In this document: positions 11,301-64,000 of the stretch, one piece after another
How positions within the stretch are numbered: the stretch's first letter is position 1
Layout of the letters: each line of letters starts with the position of its first letter
From: Rhyacophila brunnea
Taxonomy: Eukaryota > Arthropoda > Insecta > Trichoptera > Rhyacophilidae
Length of the DNA stretch: 64,000 nt
Direction: 5' to 3'
Assembly: GCA_022495005.1 (NCBI GenBank)
Contig: JAGYXB010000662.1
Coordinates: 1 to 64,000, forward strand
Position numbers and translations under genes: made by a program
Notes under the pieces: generated by a model
Told to the model about the DNA's origin: nothing
Seen by the model: only the letters and a program-made list of their open reading frames with translations
The model's database searches: none

Positions 11301-12189
11301 AGGTAGGTGGGTAATTCAATACGTATCTATAGGTACTTATATAAATATTTTCGGTATAGGTATATAGGTATTCATCAAAAATTATTTAAATTTGCATATT
11401 ACGAACTATACCTTAACATTGTTTATTCGTTTTTTTTATTTAGTGAGTAGTTACAGTTGGTGACATCTCTCATTAGTTAATATTATTAAACTCCCAACAT
11501 ATTGCACAACGAGAAAACTATTGTTTACGAGAAATGACATTTTAATACGCTTACCTACCGAATGTATTAATCGTATTTACAACGGGTTTTTTTAGAAACA
11601 CTGCAAATATTCAAATTATTCAAAATATTATGTTTTTATACTTCATCATTTACTTAGTAGGTATCTAGGTAATAAGGTTTTTACCCTTTCTTCGTGTATT
11701 AACTTATAATCTTTTTTTATTGTATTAATAAATAATAATAGTACAAAACTTAAATCAATTAGAATTTAAATTCAAACTCCATCAAGTACCCTCGGTCGAT
11801 AGTATTGATGATGATGGTATATAATAGGCTCAACAATAGGTAATTTTCAAAACGCTTTCGATATAAAACAGTCCAGCTCCAAAAGAAGCAATAGTGGGAA
11901 AATAAATGTAGGTATAATGCAATATTACGTACTGATTTTATATTGATTTATTTACCCTTGTACGCCACTGTAATGAAAGATAAATACTCTCGCAGCAGGG
12001 TGCAGTTTCCAAAAAAGGCGTTTATGAATCCCCTTGAAAACCGTGTTTTCTCTTGGACAGCATTGTCGAAATTTTGACGCATTTGACACGCATTTAAAAC
12101 GCAATCGGCTCGCAAATAAAACGCAAATAAAACGCAAACGTCGTTTGGCGGATGAATCCGAAACTTCGCTTTGCCGTGTGCTCGCAGCC
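8378..12189. mobile_element. 3.8-kb fold-back element with TAA target duplication (PIF/Harbinger-like)
   Basis: The ends are GGCTGCGAGCACACGGCAAA and its exact reverse complement, flanked by TAA (8375-8377 and 12190-12192). The arms are about 1.7 kb each and remain recognisable inverted copies almost to the centre; for example 8750-9010 pairs with 11560-11830 and 9060-9400 with 10790-11110. Next to each end are direct repeats of GCGTTTTATTT (three on the left, two on the right). The segment at 9980-10140 repeats the left arm near 8610-8740 in direct orientation, so the interior is itself duplicated. No frame longer than about 60 codons exists inside. A 3-bp TWA duplication is the PIF/Harbinger signature, and the peptide at 9066-9112 supports that family. 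Confidence 0.8.
9066..9112 (+). pseudogene. Possible PIF/Harbinger transposase exon remnant
   Basis: ATG followed by MRRSISREERLAISIR, then GTAAAC as a possible splice donor. S-x-E-E-R-L-A-I resembles the start of the conserved region of PIF/Harbinger transposases (I-S-x-E-E-R-L-A). It lies in the left arm of the fold-back element. The matching place in the right arm is diverged. With only 16 residues this is weak evidence. Confidence 0.35.
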
Positions 12190-13236
12190 TAAGCTGGACG
12201 ACATCTGCTCAGTATTTCAGGAGGAACTCCTGGCGAAGCTTTGAGCTACGTTCTGAAAAAATCACCAAACAGATGGAAACAAATAACGATCTTGACAGAC
12301 TGCAAATCAGGCGTCCATGCAATAACGGACCGAAATTCGGTCAATCCTATTGTCATGGACATTAAAACTGATATCGAGGAATTACGATGCAGAAAACAGA
12401 ACATGTACATCGGCTGGATAAGGGGTCACTGCGGAATCCTAGGCAATGAAAAAGCGGACGAAAAGGCTCGAGAGGCTACTCTTAAGAAGACGGCCCCAGA
12501 TTTTGCCAAGTTTCCGCTCAGCTTTGCCAAAAGGAAAATAAAAAGCAGGACCCTTCAACTCTGGAATGATCGTTATTTGAAAGAAACGACAGGAAATATT
12601 ACCAAAATGTTTTTCCCAACAATTTTCCATGCCTTTGACTTCAGGAGAATGCAGGAAGTTGGCTTTGAACTCACACAATTCCTCACGGGTCACGGTGGGT
12701 TCATGAGCTACCTGCATCGATTTAAGCTCTCTCGAGATCGACAGCTGCCCGTGTGATGATATGACCCCTCAAGATGTCCCTCATCTTTTTATGCATTGCC
12801 CCATTTTCAGCTTCCAAAGACAGCAGCTGGAGGCGCAATGCAGGAGTCTAGATGAGGACCTATGCGACATCGGATCCGTGATAGTTCACAAGGAACTATC
12901 ACGAAGGGTAGTATCATACATGATTAAAATAGTGCAGGATATTGGCAAAATAAACAAAACCAGGACACAAAATGCCGAACACTCTTCAAGTGAAACGGAA
13001 GGCCTGATGATTTCTGTCAACAGTCCGTCTTCTCCTGAAGAGTTTTCTGTGGTTTCCTCTTCACAAGAGCAAATGCGGAGAAGTTCCTGTTAAGACCCAC
13101 AGTATTATATCCCTACTGATCCCAACACTAGATAGAAAAGAGACTAATAAATAAAGAAAATTCCAATTGAAGATCTACAAACCTTGTACATAATAAGCAA
13201 GGTCAATAATAAATGCAACTCCCATATAAAAAAAAA

Positions 13237-13351
13237 ACCTAACCTAACCTAACATAACATAACCTAACCTAACCTAACCTAATCTAACCTAACCTAACCT
13301 AACCTAACCTAACCTAACCTAACATAACCTAACCTACCCCAACCTAATAGT
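13237..13351. repeat. Interstitial telomeric array (AACCT)n, array 3
   Basis: About twenty AACCT units with AACAT and AATCT variants, beginning at the poly(A) tail of retrotransposon copy 2 and decaying into unique sequence. Confidence 0.9.
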
Positions 13352-13375
13352 ACCTAATATAATCTTAGTTTGTGG

Positions 13376-13627
13376 GCGGCTCTCGTGGTGCAGTACGTAA
13401 GGCGCTTGCCTTCCACCCGAGAGTTCCTGGGTTCGATTCCTGGTCAGAACACACAATATTTATTTGTTTTTCTCAAAGCCTGGGTATTTGTGATTGTTCA
13501 AAATTACTAACAACCACCTTGTACGAAAAAGCAAGGATATGGTTATTAATAAATCTATATAAAAAAAAATCTAACCACCTTGTACGAAAAAGCAAGGACA
13601 TGGTTATTAATAATTCTATATAAAAAA
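13376..13627 (+). mobile_element. tRNA-derived SINE, copy 1, with 15-bp target duplication
   Basis: The head, GGCTCTCGTGGTGCAGTACG, resembles a tRNA 5' half with an A box. GGTTCGATTCC at 13430-13440 is a standard B box of an internal RNA polymerase III promoter. The tail contains CCTTGTACGAAAAAGCAAGG, A-rich runs and a second copy of the same tail unit. The element is flanked by AATCTTAGTTTGTGG at 13361-13375 and 13628-13642, a perfect duplication from target-primed insertion. It is not a tRNA gene: the body extends far beyond tRNA length and the cloverleaf is incomplete. Confidence 0.85.
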
Positions 13628-14118
13628 AATCTTAGTTTGTGGTAGTGATGCAACAACATGTATGAAAATTTCAAATTTTTAACCAACAATTATTGGATCG
13701 AAAAACCTATGCGCCGACAGAAAAAATAAATACTATTATAATAATTGTCTATATGGAATAAACTGTTCGTAAAAAAAATCATAAAAGCTCATGACGGTAT
13801 CTGCGGCACAATTACCTAAGTTTAAATTAATGTCACTTTTAAATAGGTACTTATAGTATTATTTGAATCTGAAAATAGGTACCTACCTAATACATACTTA
13901 TGTTTGCCAAAATATTGTTTAAAATGATTTAACCTATTTTTCTTTGTGTTTGTATTCATTTACGATTCATTAGTTACAATAGTATATTGATACGTGCAGA
14001 CTACTTTTTCCTTAGTGCAAATCGATCATTTGAGAGTTGTAGTTGATTAATTTGTGAATATCATCCATTTCCGATGCGACGAACATCTTTTTAAATGTTG
14101 TCAGCGCTTTGTTAAAAC

Positions 14119-15337
14119 CAGTGCTGCCATATTTTGAAAGTGGAATTATAGTGCAGTGCCTTCAAAATTATAGTATTTCGGCAAAAAATATAGTACGCGT
14201 TGAGTGACCGATAATTTTCTCATTTTCAAAAAATTATACATGAGGGTAATTAACGTCTTGTTTTTTTAGACAAAATTCAAATGTTAAGTCAGTGGTTTCC
14301 AAACACCTTTTTAAATAGTCAACAGTGTACCTACCTACTTAGGAATACAAAAATGAAAAAAAATAAACAAGGTTTTACTACTTACATTACATTAATTTTT
14401 GATGAATGTGCTTGTTTATTAACAATCAATTTCAATAATAGTCAATCCAAATTCATCTTCGTTCATTGACAAATGGATTCTATCGTGGACCCCACATCTC
14501 GAAGCGGACCCTCCGGGTTAAGATTTTTCAACCACATATTTTTTTTAGACTTTTTTTTTGCTATTGATAAAATAATGTGAAAAGTGCATTAGCAAACTAA
14601 CCAAGAACTCTGGCGTAGAAATTATTTAAAAATAATGGAGACATGCCGAACTTTTTTTTGTCATTTTGATTTCCTAAGCTCCAATTTTTTATGAATGCCT
14701 TCACTTTGTTGTTTTAAATCAGTGAATGCATTAGTGGTCCTTGGATTGATTTATTCACTCATTTTTTTTTTAAATTTCAACCAAATAGACAAGTTTAACA
14801 ACGAAATTATCGTTCCTAAACAAATTTGCCTCAAATTTCAACATTATGATTAATTTGACCATTTTATTTCATTTTTTACGAGATAGCCATTGCGCTTCAC
14901 AATAGTATATAAGTGAGGGATTATATAATTAGTCTCCATATTTGCAGAAAGGTTTGGAAACAACCTTTTATAGAACTGTTTTTTTGTGTAGTTTATAACT
15001 AGCGGCCGTTTTATAAACTATGCATTTGCAAACTGCAAACTTGTGGCTACATTAATTGTGTTAAATTTTTCGCGCTTCCCTTTGCAACATTCCGCGCCTC
15101 CCAGTTTGGAAATCGCTGTGTTAAGTAATTAACGTCACCTTTTTTAGACATGCGGATTATTTTTTTTTTGCTTCTCACGGATTATTTTGGCGTTGTTTTT
15201 CTTCTATTGGCAACTATTTTTCCGATTTCTCAAAATTATAGTATTTTGGGCGTACTATACCAGTTTTATATCGTACATAGTACGCAGATGAAAATTATAG
15301 TACAAATACTATAATTATAGTACGGTTGGCAGCACTG
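14119..15337. mobile_element. hAT MITE (outer), TSD GTTAAAAC, carrying a nested hAT
   Basis: The ends are CAGTGCTGCCATATTTTG and GTACGGTTGGCAGCACTG, flanked by GTTAAAAC at 14111-14118 and 15338-15345. Subterminal copies of AATTATAGTA occur at both ends. It is interrupted by a different hAT element at 14290-15118. Without that insert and its duplication the outer element is about 380 bp. Confidence 0.88.
14290..15118. mobile_element. hAT MITE (inner), TSD TGTTAAGT
   Basis: It runs from CAGTGGTTTCCAAACACC to CCAGTTTGGAAATCGCTG with exact 8-bp duplications TGTTAAGT at 14282-14289 and 15119-15126. It is inserted in the element at 14119-15337 and belongs to the same family as 17515-18373, with shared interior such as ACTAGCG-CCGTTTTATAAAC and GCGCCTCCC. 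It has no transposase. Confidence 0.9.
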
Positions 15338-15345
15338 GTTAAAAC

Positions 15346-17506
15346 AGTCTATTCAAATTGTGCAAATATATCCCCATAGAATAATATGTAAAGTTAATTA
15401 AGCTTCTCAGACAAAATAATTAATATGTTATTCCTAGTGCAACGAAAAATAATTGATTCATCGCTACCAATAATAATTCCCTTTTTTGTAATTTAAAACA
15501 TATTGAATACAATTAATAATAATAACTACCTACCTAACAGTAAAAAAAACTCGACAGCATTATTTTGTAATAAAATATGGCAACATTGACTCACTTGATT
15601 TGACTCACTGCTCATATTATCTATGCTCCTCACTATTCCTTAAATTCGCTTGTGGCTGGCCACGTAAGGTGAGTCAGTTTCTAACCTTCTAATATTTCAA
15701 TGATTTAATTGGTTATTTAACAGTGTTGTGACTCTAAAGTACTGAATTATTTCAGTGTGCACATTTATTTATAGCTTTATTGAAATGTCTAACATTGTGA
15801 ATGAAATGTTATCCTTTCTTGTTTCATAAAATTATTCTCATACACTTTTCAAAATGGCTCATACGAAGTATAAATACACCTTATTCGTGCTAGTTCATAT
15901 CTTCGTCGTAAACATCGAATATCCTTAATTGTGTCTTCGGTTTTCAAGAATTGCCAGTAAAATAGTTCGTCCATATTTGGCCTGCAGTAATGCAGTTCGT
16001 ATGGATGGGCGAGTGTATTTTTATATACTTCGATACGACTTTCGGTTTCGTTTTTTCAATGTATGTGAATTACAGTGTTTTTACGTTAATAACATACATA
16101 TTTTGACAGAGTGATTGTAAATATTTCAACCCGTTTATATGTAATCACTATATCATTATACATAATAATCAGCTATTTAATCTATCTGACAGGAGGCACG
16201 CGGGCTTCGACATTATTATTAAATACCTACCTACACACTGGGCGACATACGGTTGGCCATAATAAAATAATAAAAATAACGAAAGTGTGAATACGTTTAC
16301 GATTAGTTAAAAATATCTCTAGAATATCAATTAACAATGAATGTCTTTTGAATTTTAGACAAATCCTTGTGTCCATTCTCTTGTCAAATTTCATCCTCTA
16401 AAAACAGATTTAAAATTGGACTCAAATCGATTCAAACCAAATATGTTGGAGAAAATCTTCTGTAGAGATGGAGCCTAAACGTATAAGTGATGGCAAAAAA
16501 GAACACTAATTAAGTTAGCTACCTACATATCATTTATGGAAACTTTCCAACAGTGCAGGGGCTGTTGCAAAAATTAAACTATAATAATTATATTATAAAA
16601 ACAAGTACAATCATTGCCTTTTGATTAATAGTACTGATGTCTATGTTTACAAACTAAATTATTTTCAGCATTTTTGATAAATAAACATGAGATTTCCTCT
16701 CCATCTTCCATGATCAGCCATGTAATCTGCCAATATTTTTCCTGTAATTCATTATTTTATTCGTTGACCACTACCGTGAGCTTGAACTACCATCGATCAG
16801 GGATCGAAATGGATCGGAGCGCCGTTCCGGGTCGTAAAAACACTGTCACTCCGCTCTCCTTGTGGAAAAAATTATTTTACTGTTTGAGCTAGACTGACTA
16901 TATAACAAGAAATCTATCACACTTATTTTTATAAAACACAGAATTAGATGACTATTTTAATATTTTCAGAAAATTAACGAGCTCTCTGGTTCGTAAAATT
17001 AGCGCTGCCATCGATACACTTTCATTCAAATCAAAAATATATATTAGGTATAATATTTAATTTTATAATATTTGTTAATTATTTTATTTTACAATTTAAA
17101 AAAATTAGCGATTTTATCATCAACTTTACTTGTAAACCGCTTAACATAATGCAATATTTGTGCTATGATCACTCCGTTGTTATTTAATGTAAATCTATAT
17201 AACACAATAATTCTCAATCAGATGACATTATGGTTATCTAACTATCACAATTGTCAAAAGCTCAACTATTTTACTCATAGTTGGTTTGTAACAAAGCGTG
17301 TACTAATCTGGGAAATTTTTGACTTCTGATTTAATTTAAAAAAAAAAGTTCTTGTATGATATTTATGTATCCCTACCGGAGATACCTTTATACACCGTTA
17401 GTTTGGTGTTTCATGTATTTAGATATACAATAACGAATTAAAAGCTCATTGTCTGCACAATCACCTCATACAGGTGGCCCAGCAGGTCTATTCTGAACAG
17501 TTATCA
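15346..17506. other. Upstream flank of GIGYF; candidate noncoding first exon
   Basis: No protein-coding exon is recognised. The sequence GGCCACGTAAG followed by GTGAGTCAG at 15669 is a strong splice donor after a less AT-rich stretch (about 15600-15668). It could end an untranslated first exon spliced to the acceptor at 19800. This is a guess from splice-site quality and position. The rest is AT-rich with no terminal-repeat pairs that I could find. Confidence 0.25.
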
Positions 17507-17514
17507 CTTTAGCA

Positions 17515-18373
17515 CAGTAGTTTCCAAACTTCATGTTACTACGCCTCCCTTTTAAAAAAATCTAATCTTGGCGCCTCCCCCTCCTTTATTTCATTAAATA
17601 ATATAGACACCTTATTTAAATACCTAACAATCTACCTACTAATACAAAAATGAAAAAAATATATAAAAATAAACAAGGTTTTAGTACTTATATTATATTC
17701 ATTTTTAAATTAATGTTTTTCATGCGACGAATGTGCTTGTTTATTAGCACAATCAATTTCAATAGTAGTCAATCTAAATTCATCATCGTTCATTGACAAA
17801 TGGATTTTATCATGTTCCCCACATCCTGAAGCGGGCCCCCAGGCCAGGATCTTTCAACCACATATTTAAAATATTTAACAACCTTGAAACAAAGCAGCGA
17901 CTTTTTTTTACTATTAATAAAATAATGTGAAAGGTGCTAGCGAAATAACCAAGACCTCAGTAAATAGATTTTTGTTTACTTCAATATATCTGGCGTAGAA
18001 ATCATAAGTGGAGACATGGCGAACTTATTTTTTTTGTTTGTAATTTTGATTTCCAAAGCTCCAATTTTTTATGAATGCCTTCACTTTGTCTTTTTACCCC
18101 TTTATTTCATTTTTTCACGAGATAGCCAGCGCGTTTCACAATATTATAGAAGTGAGGTATTATAAAATTAGTCTCCATATTTTCAGACAGGTTTGCAAAC
18201 AACCTTTTATAAGCTGTTTTTTTGTGTGGTTTATAACTAGCGTCCGTTTTATAAACTATGCATTTGCAAACTGCAAACCTGTGGCTACATTAATTGTGAA
18301 ACTTTTCGCGCCTCCCTTTGCAACACTCCGCGCAACTTGCAACAAATCGCGCCTCCCAGTTTGGAAGTCGCTG
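17515..18373. mobile_element. hAT MITE, TSD CTTTAGCA
   Basis: It runs from CAGTAGTTTCCAAACTTCAT to CCCAGTTTGGAAGTCGCTG, flanked by CTTTAGCA at 17507-17514 and 18374-18381. It is the second copy of the family at 14290-15118, with the same order of interior motifs. It is non-autonomous. Confidence 0.9.
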
Positions 18374-18381
18374 CTTTAGCA

Positions 18382-19800
18382 TGTTTCTGTTATTTTCATT
18401 GGTTCAAATTAACACAGAAGACATTCCATACACAGAGCAGTTATCGGCGGCCATCTCCAATTCGTCATACTGTGAAAATTTAGGTCGGTCAAATTCGAGT
18501 ATGTTCGTGCTGGCCGTTACGGCCGAACCCAAGCGGATACGGCAGAATCCAAACGGATCCGACCGAACACAAGAATTTTGTATTGACATGTCAAACATAT
18601 CAGCATACCTACAATTTTATTAGTCATGGCTTTGCGATTGCATCACAAAGTGTAATTGCAGTAAAACAAATATTAAGTTATTACTAGTTGCTACTAGCCA
18701 CTCGATACTTGACTGCTCGCGGGGAAATATAAGTTAAGACAGCGGCCGTGATGTAATCATATTTCAAAACAGTCGGATCATGCATCTCAATATGTGAAAT
18801 TGACGTACTCTGTCTTGCTCTACATGTTAAGACAGTCAAGATAGGGGCTGTTAAAAGATAGCACTTTTTGACAGTTCAGACGGTTGAACTTATTTACAGA
18901 ATTAACCGTCCGAATACGAAAAGTGATAAATGTGATATATTTATCACATGTAGCTCTTTTTGGATGTTAAGTGATATGTTAGAATAGGCCTGCTGATTGC
19001 CTTATGCGATGCTTATCAATAAAAAACTATTAACAAGTATAACCTATGCGAAATTAGCTAAAGCGTATCCTGTATGATATCTCAATGTTGAATGATCTTA
19101 CAATTTTTTTATAATAACTTGTTTTTTTATACTTTCTTAGTTTTGTATAACATCTCACGTTTACCAGTCAGCAAGCGAAATTTGCACTGAAAAAATGGTA
19201 GTGATATGAGGAAACAAGATAATACAATTTTATTAACCCATATGCATTTTAAGCAAGGTTGTAACTGGTTTTTCGAATGTAAACTTGTGTTCTTCCTCCT
19301 TCTTTCCTATGATATTTCGGACTCATTGCTTAGGCTATTCTCAACAGATAATGTAAAGTAAAATTGAAAAACGACAAAAAAACTAATTTTTTAGTAAACT
19401 GGGTACTCACGTACTGTTTCAATGATTTTTTTGTAACATATTTCAAGCACTTTTCACAATGGCTTTATTATATGAAATGTTGGAAGTACTACAGTTTTTT
19501 TGATATGAGCATAATATTTATTTGAGCTTTTGTTTCAAAACAATAAAAAATAAATTGATAACACTAAATAGTTCAAATGTAAAATATTCTTGTACATCGT
19601 TTCAGTGAATATAATTTTTTCTGTCCATAATAATTATTTAATTGTTACTTTCTGCAAAATTTACTATATCATCGAAGCTTTATTTTTCCGTAAACAGGTT
19701 ATGATGTAGGTAGTGATTAAATTTGATGTTGTATTTCAACTTATGATGAAACTATGTACTACACTCATTGCTCACCATTGCATTGTTTTATATATTACAG
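18382..19800. other. Noncoding stretch upstream of GIGYF exon 1
   Basis: AT-rich, with no recognised gene or complete mobile element. It ends in TATATTACAG, a good splice acceptor, so it is probably the intron between a noncoding first exon and the exon holding the start codon. Confidence 0.4.
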
Positions 19801-19924
19801 TTTGTTCGTGCCGATCTGTCCATATTTGTGATACGGAAGTCGTATCGACTGCCACTAAGAACCATACGGAGATACATATTTTGTTTGGAGTCGACTTGAA
19901 GTGTCTCTTTGAAAATACCTCAAA
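19801..19924 (+). other. Gigyf: Probable 5' untranslated part of the first coding GIGYF exon
   Basis: Starts after the acceptor TATATTACAG and runs to the ATG at 19925 in the context CAAAATG. The composition is more balanced than the flanking intron. The acceptor is inferred, not proven. Confidence 0.4.

Positions 19925-64000
<44,076 letters not shown>

Larger units (their letters stand above)
7614..13236 (+). pseudogene. R1-clade (TRAS/SART-like) retrotransposon copy 2, split by fold-back element
   Basis: The retrotransposon sequence is 7614-8377 plus 12193-13236. The left part starts just after the reverse-transcriptase catalytic motif (WGSIAKLHFAEDKTNAM), continues through YVDHFKVLGLTIDRHLNWSK and LITYVSSVWADAV, and enters RNase H at VFTDGSLLNGKLGAAF. 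Removing the insert at 8378-12189 and one TAA joins RRIK to LDDICSVFQEELLAKL in frame. The right part carries TDCKSGVHAI and the late motif RGHCGILGNEKAD, then the zinc-finger tail. Lesions include a stop after EELLAKL, a frameshift at about 12755 after RQLPV, and 5' truncation. The 3' end carries the CCTTG/CAAGG hairpin (13182-13202) and poly(A), followed by AACCT repeats. Insertion into telomeric repeats is the known habit of TRAS and SART elements. Confidence 0.85.
6931..13816. repeat. Composite telomeric block bounded by 29-bp inverted repeats
   Basis: The left boundary at 6931-6959 reads GGTAA, TGTGCCGCAGAT, CCGTCATGAG with two variable positions. The right boundary at 13788-13816 is its reverse complement with two mismatches. 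Between them lie three interstitial telomeric arrays, two R1-type retrotransposon copies, a fold-back DNA element and a SINE. The inverted repeats may be the ends of a DNA element that carried a short telomeric seed, or an inverted duplication made during repair. The sequence alone does not decide. Confidence 0.5.

Noticed and set aside
6985..13351. A true chromosome end
   Set aside because: Unique and repetitive non-telomeric DNA lies on both sides and a conserved gene follows, so the AACCT arrays are interstitial.
13376..13450. A functional tRNA gene
   Set aside because: The B box is good, but the sequence is part of a longer element with an A-rich tail, a 15-bp target duplication and a second copy at 20152. 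It is a SINE.

Overview
This is AT-rich nuclear DNA from an insect. Spliced coding exons with GT-AG introns, interstitial arrays of the insect telomere unit (CCTAA/TTAGG) and a dense load of hAT, piggyBac, Helitron, PIF/Harbinger-like, RTE and R1-type elements all point that way. A sap-feeding hemipteran (aphid-like) would fit, but no single feature proves it. There are no bacterial genes, operons, CRISPR arrays or rRNA genes.

Two host genes are visible. At the left edge (1940-3271, + strand) are the last two exons of a chymotrypsin-fold serine protease homolog whose catalytic serine is missing. From 19925 to beyond the right edge (+ strand) lies GIGYF, the GYF-domain partner of the translational repressor 4EHP. 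Twenty exons can be placed with consistent splice phases, giving about 1,035 codons before the window ends. The exons total about 3.1 kb in 44 kb of gene; the introns are swollen by transposons.

Layout. 1-5430: a hAT-type MITE, a second MITE family, the protease homolog and another hAT MITE with an exact 8-bp target duplication. 5690-6340: a scrambled reverse-transcriptase fragment. 6931-13816: an unusual composite block. A 29-bp inverted repeat bounds interstitial telomeric arrays that hold two 5'-truncated head-to-tail copies of an R1-clade (TRAS/SART-like) retrotransposon. One copy is split, inside its RNase H domain, by a 3,812-bp fold-back element with a TAA target duplication. A tRNA-derived SINE sharing the retrotransposon's 3' hairpin tail sits next to it. 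14119-18373: three hAT MITEs, one nested in another, all with exact 8-bp duplications.

Inside GIGYF: intron 2 has a nearly intact piggyBac transposase (21699-24475) inserted in hAT debris. Intron 5 has a second piggyBac lineage. Introns 6-13 hold TTAA-flanked and 8-bp-flanked MITEs, an internally deleted Helitron (36770-37896) and an array of hAT-like termini. Intron 15 (49068-60606) holds a decayed piggyBac with another piggyBac family inserted in it at TTAA, a DDE transposase pseudogene split by a hAT element, and an RTE retrotransposon. A pogo-type MITE lies in intron 16. Several nested insertions can be undone on paper to the exact base, which gives a relative order of events.
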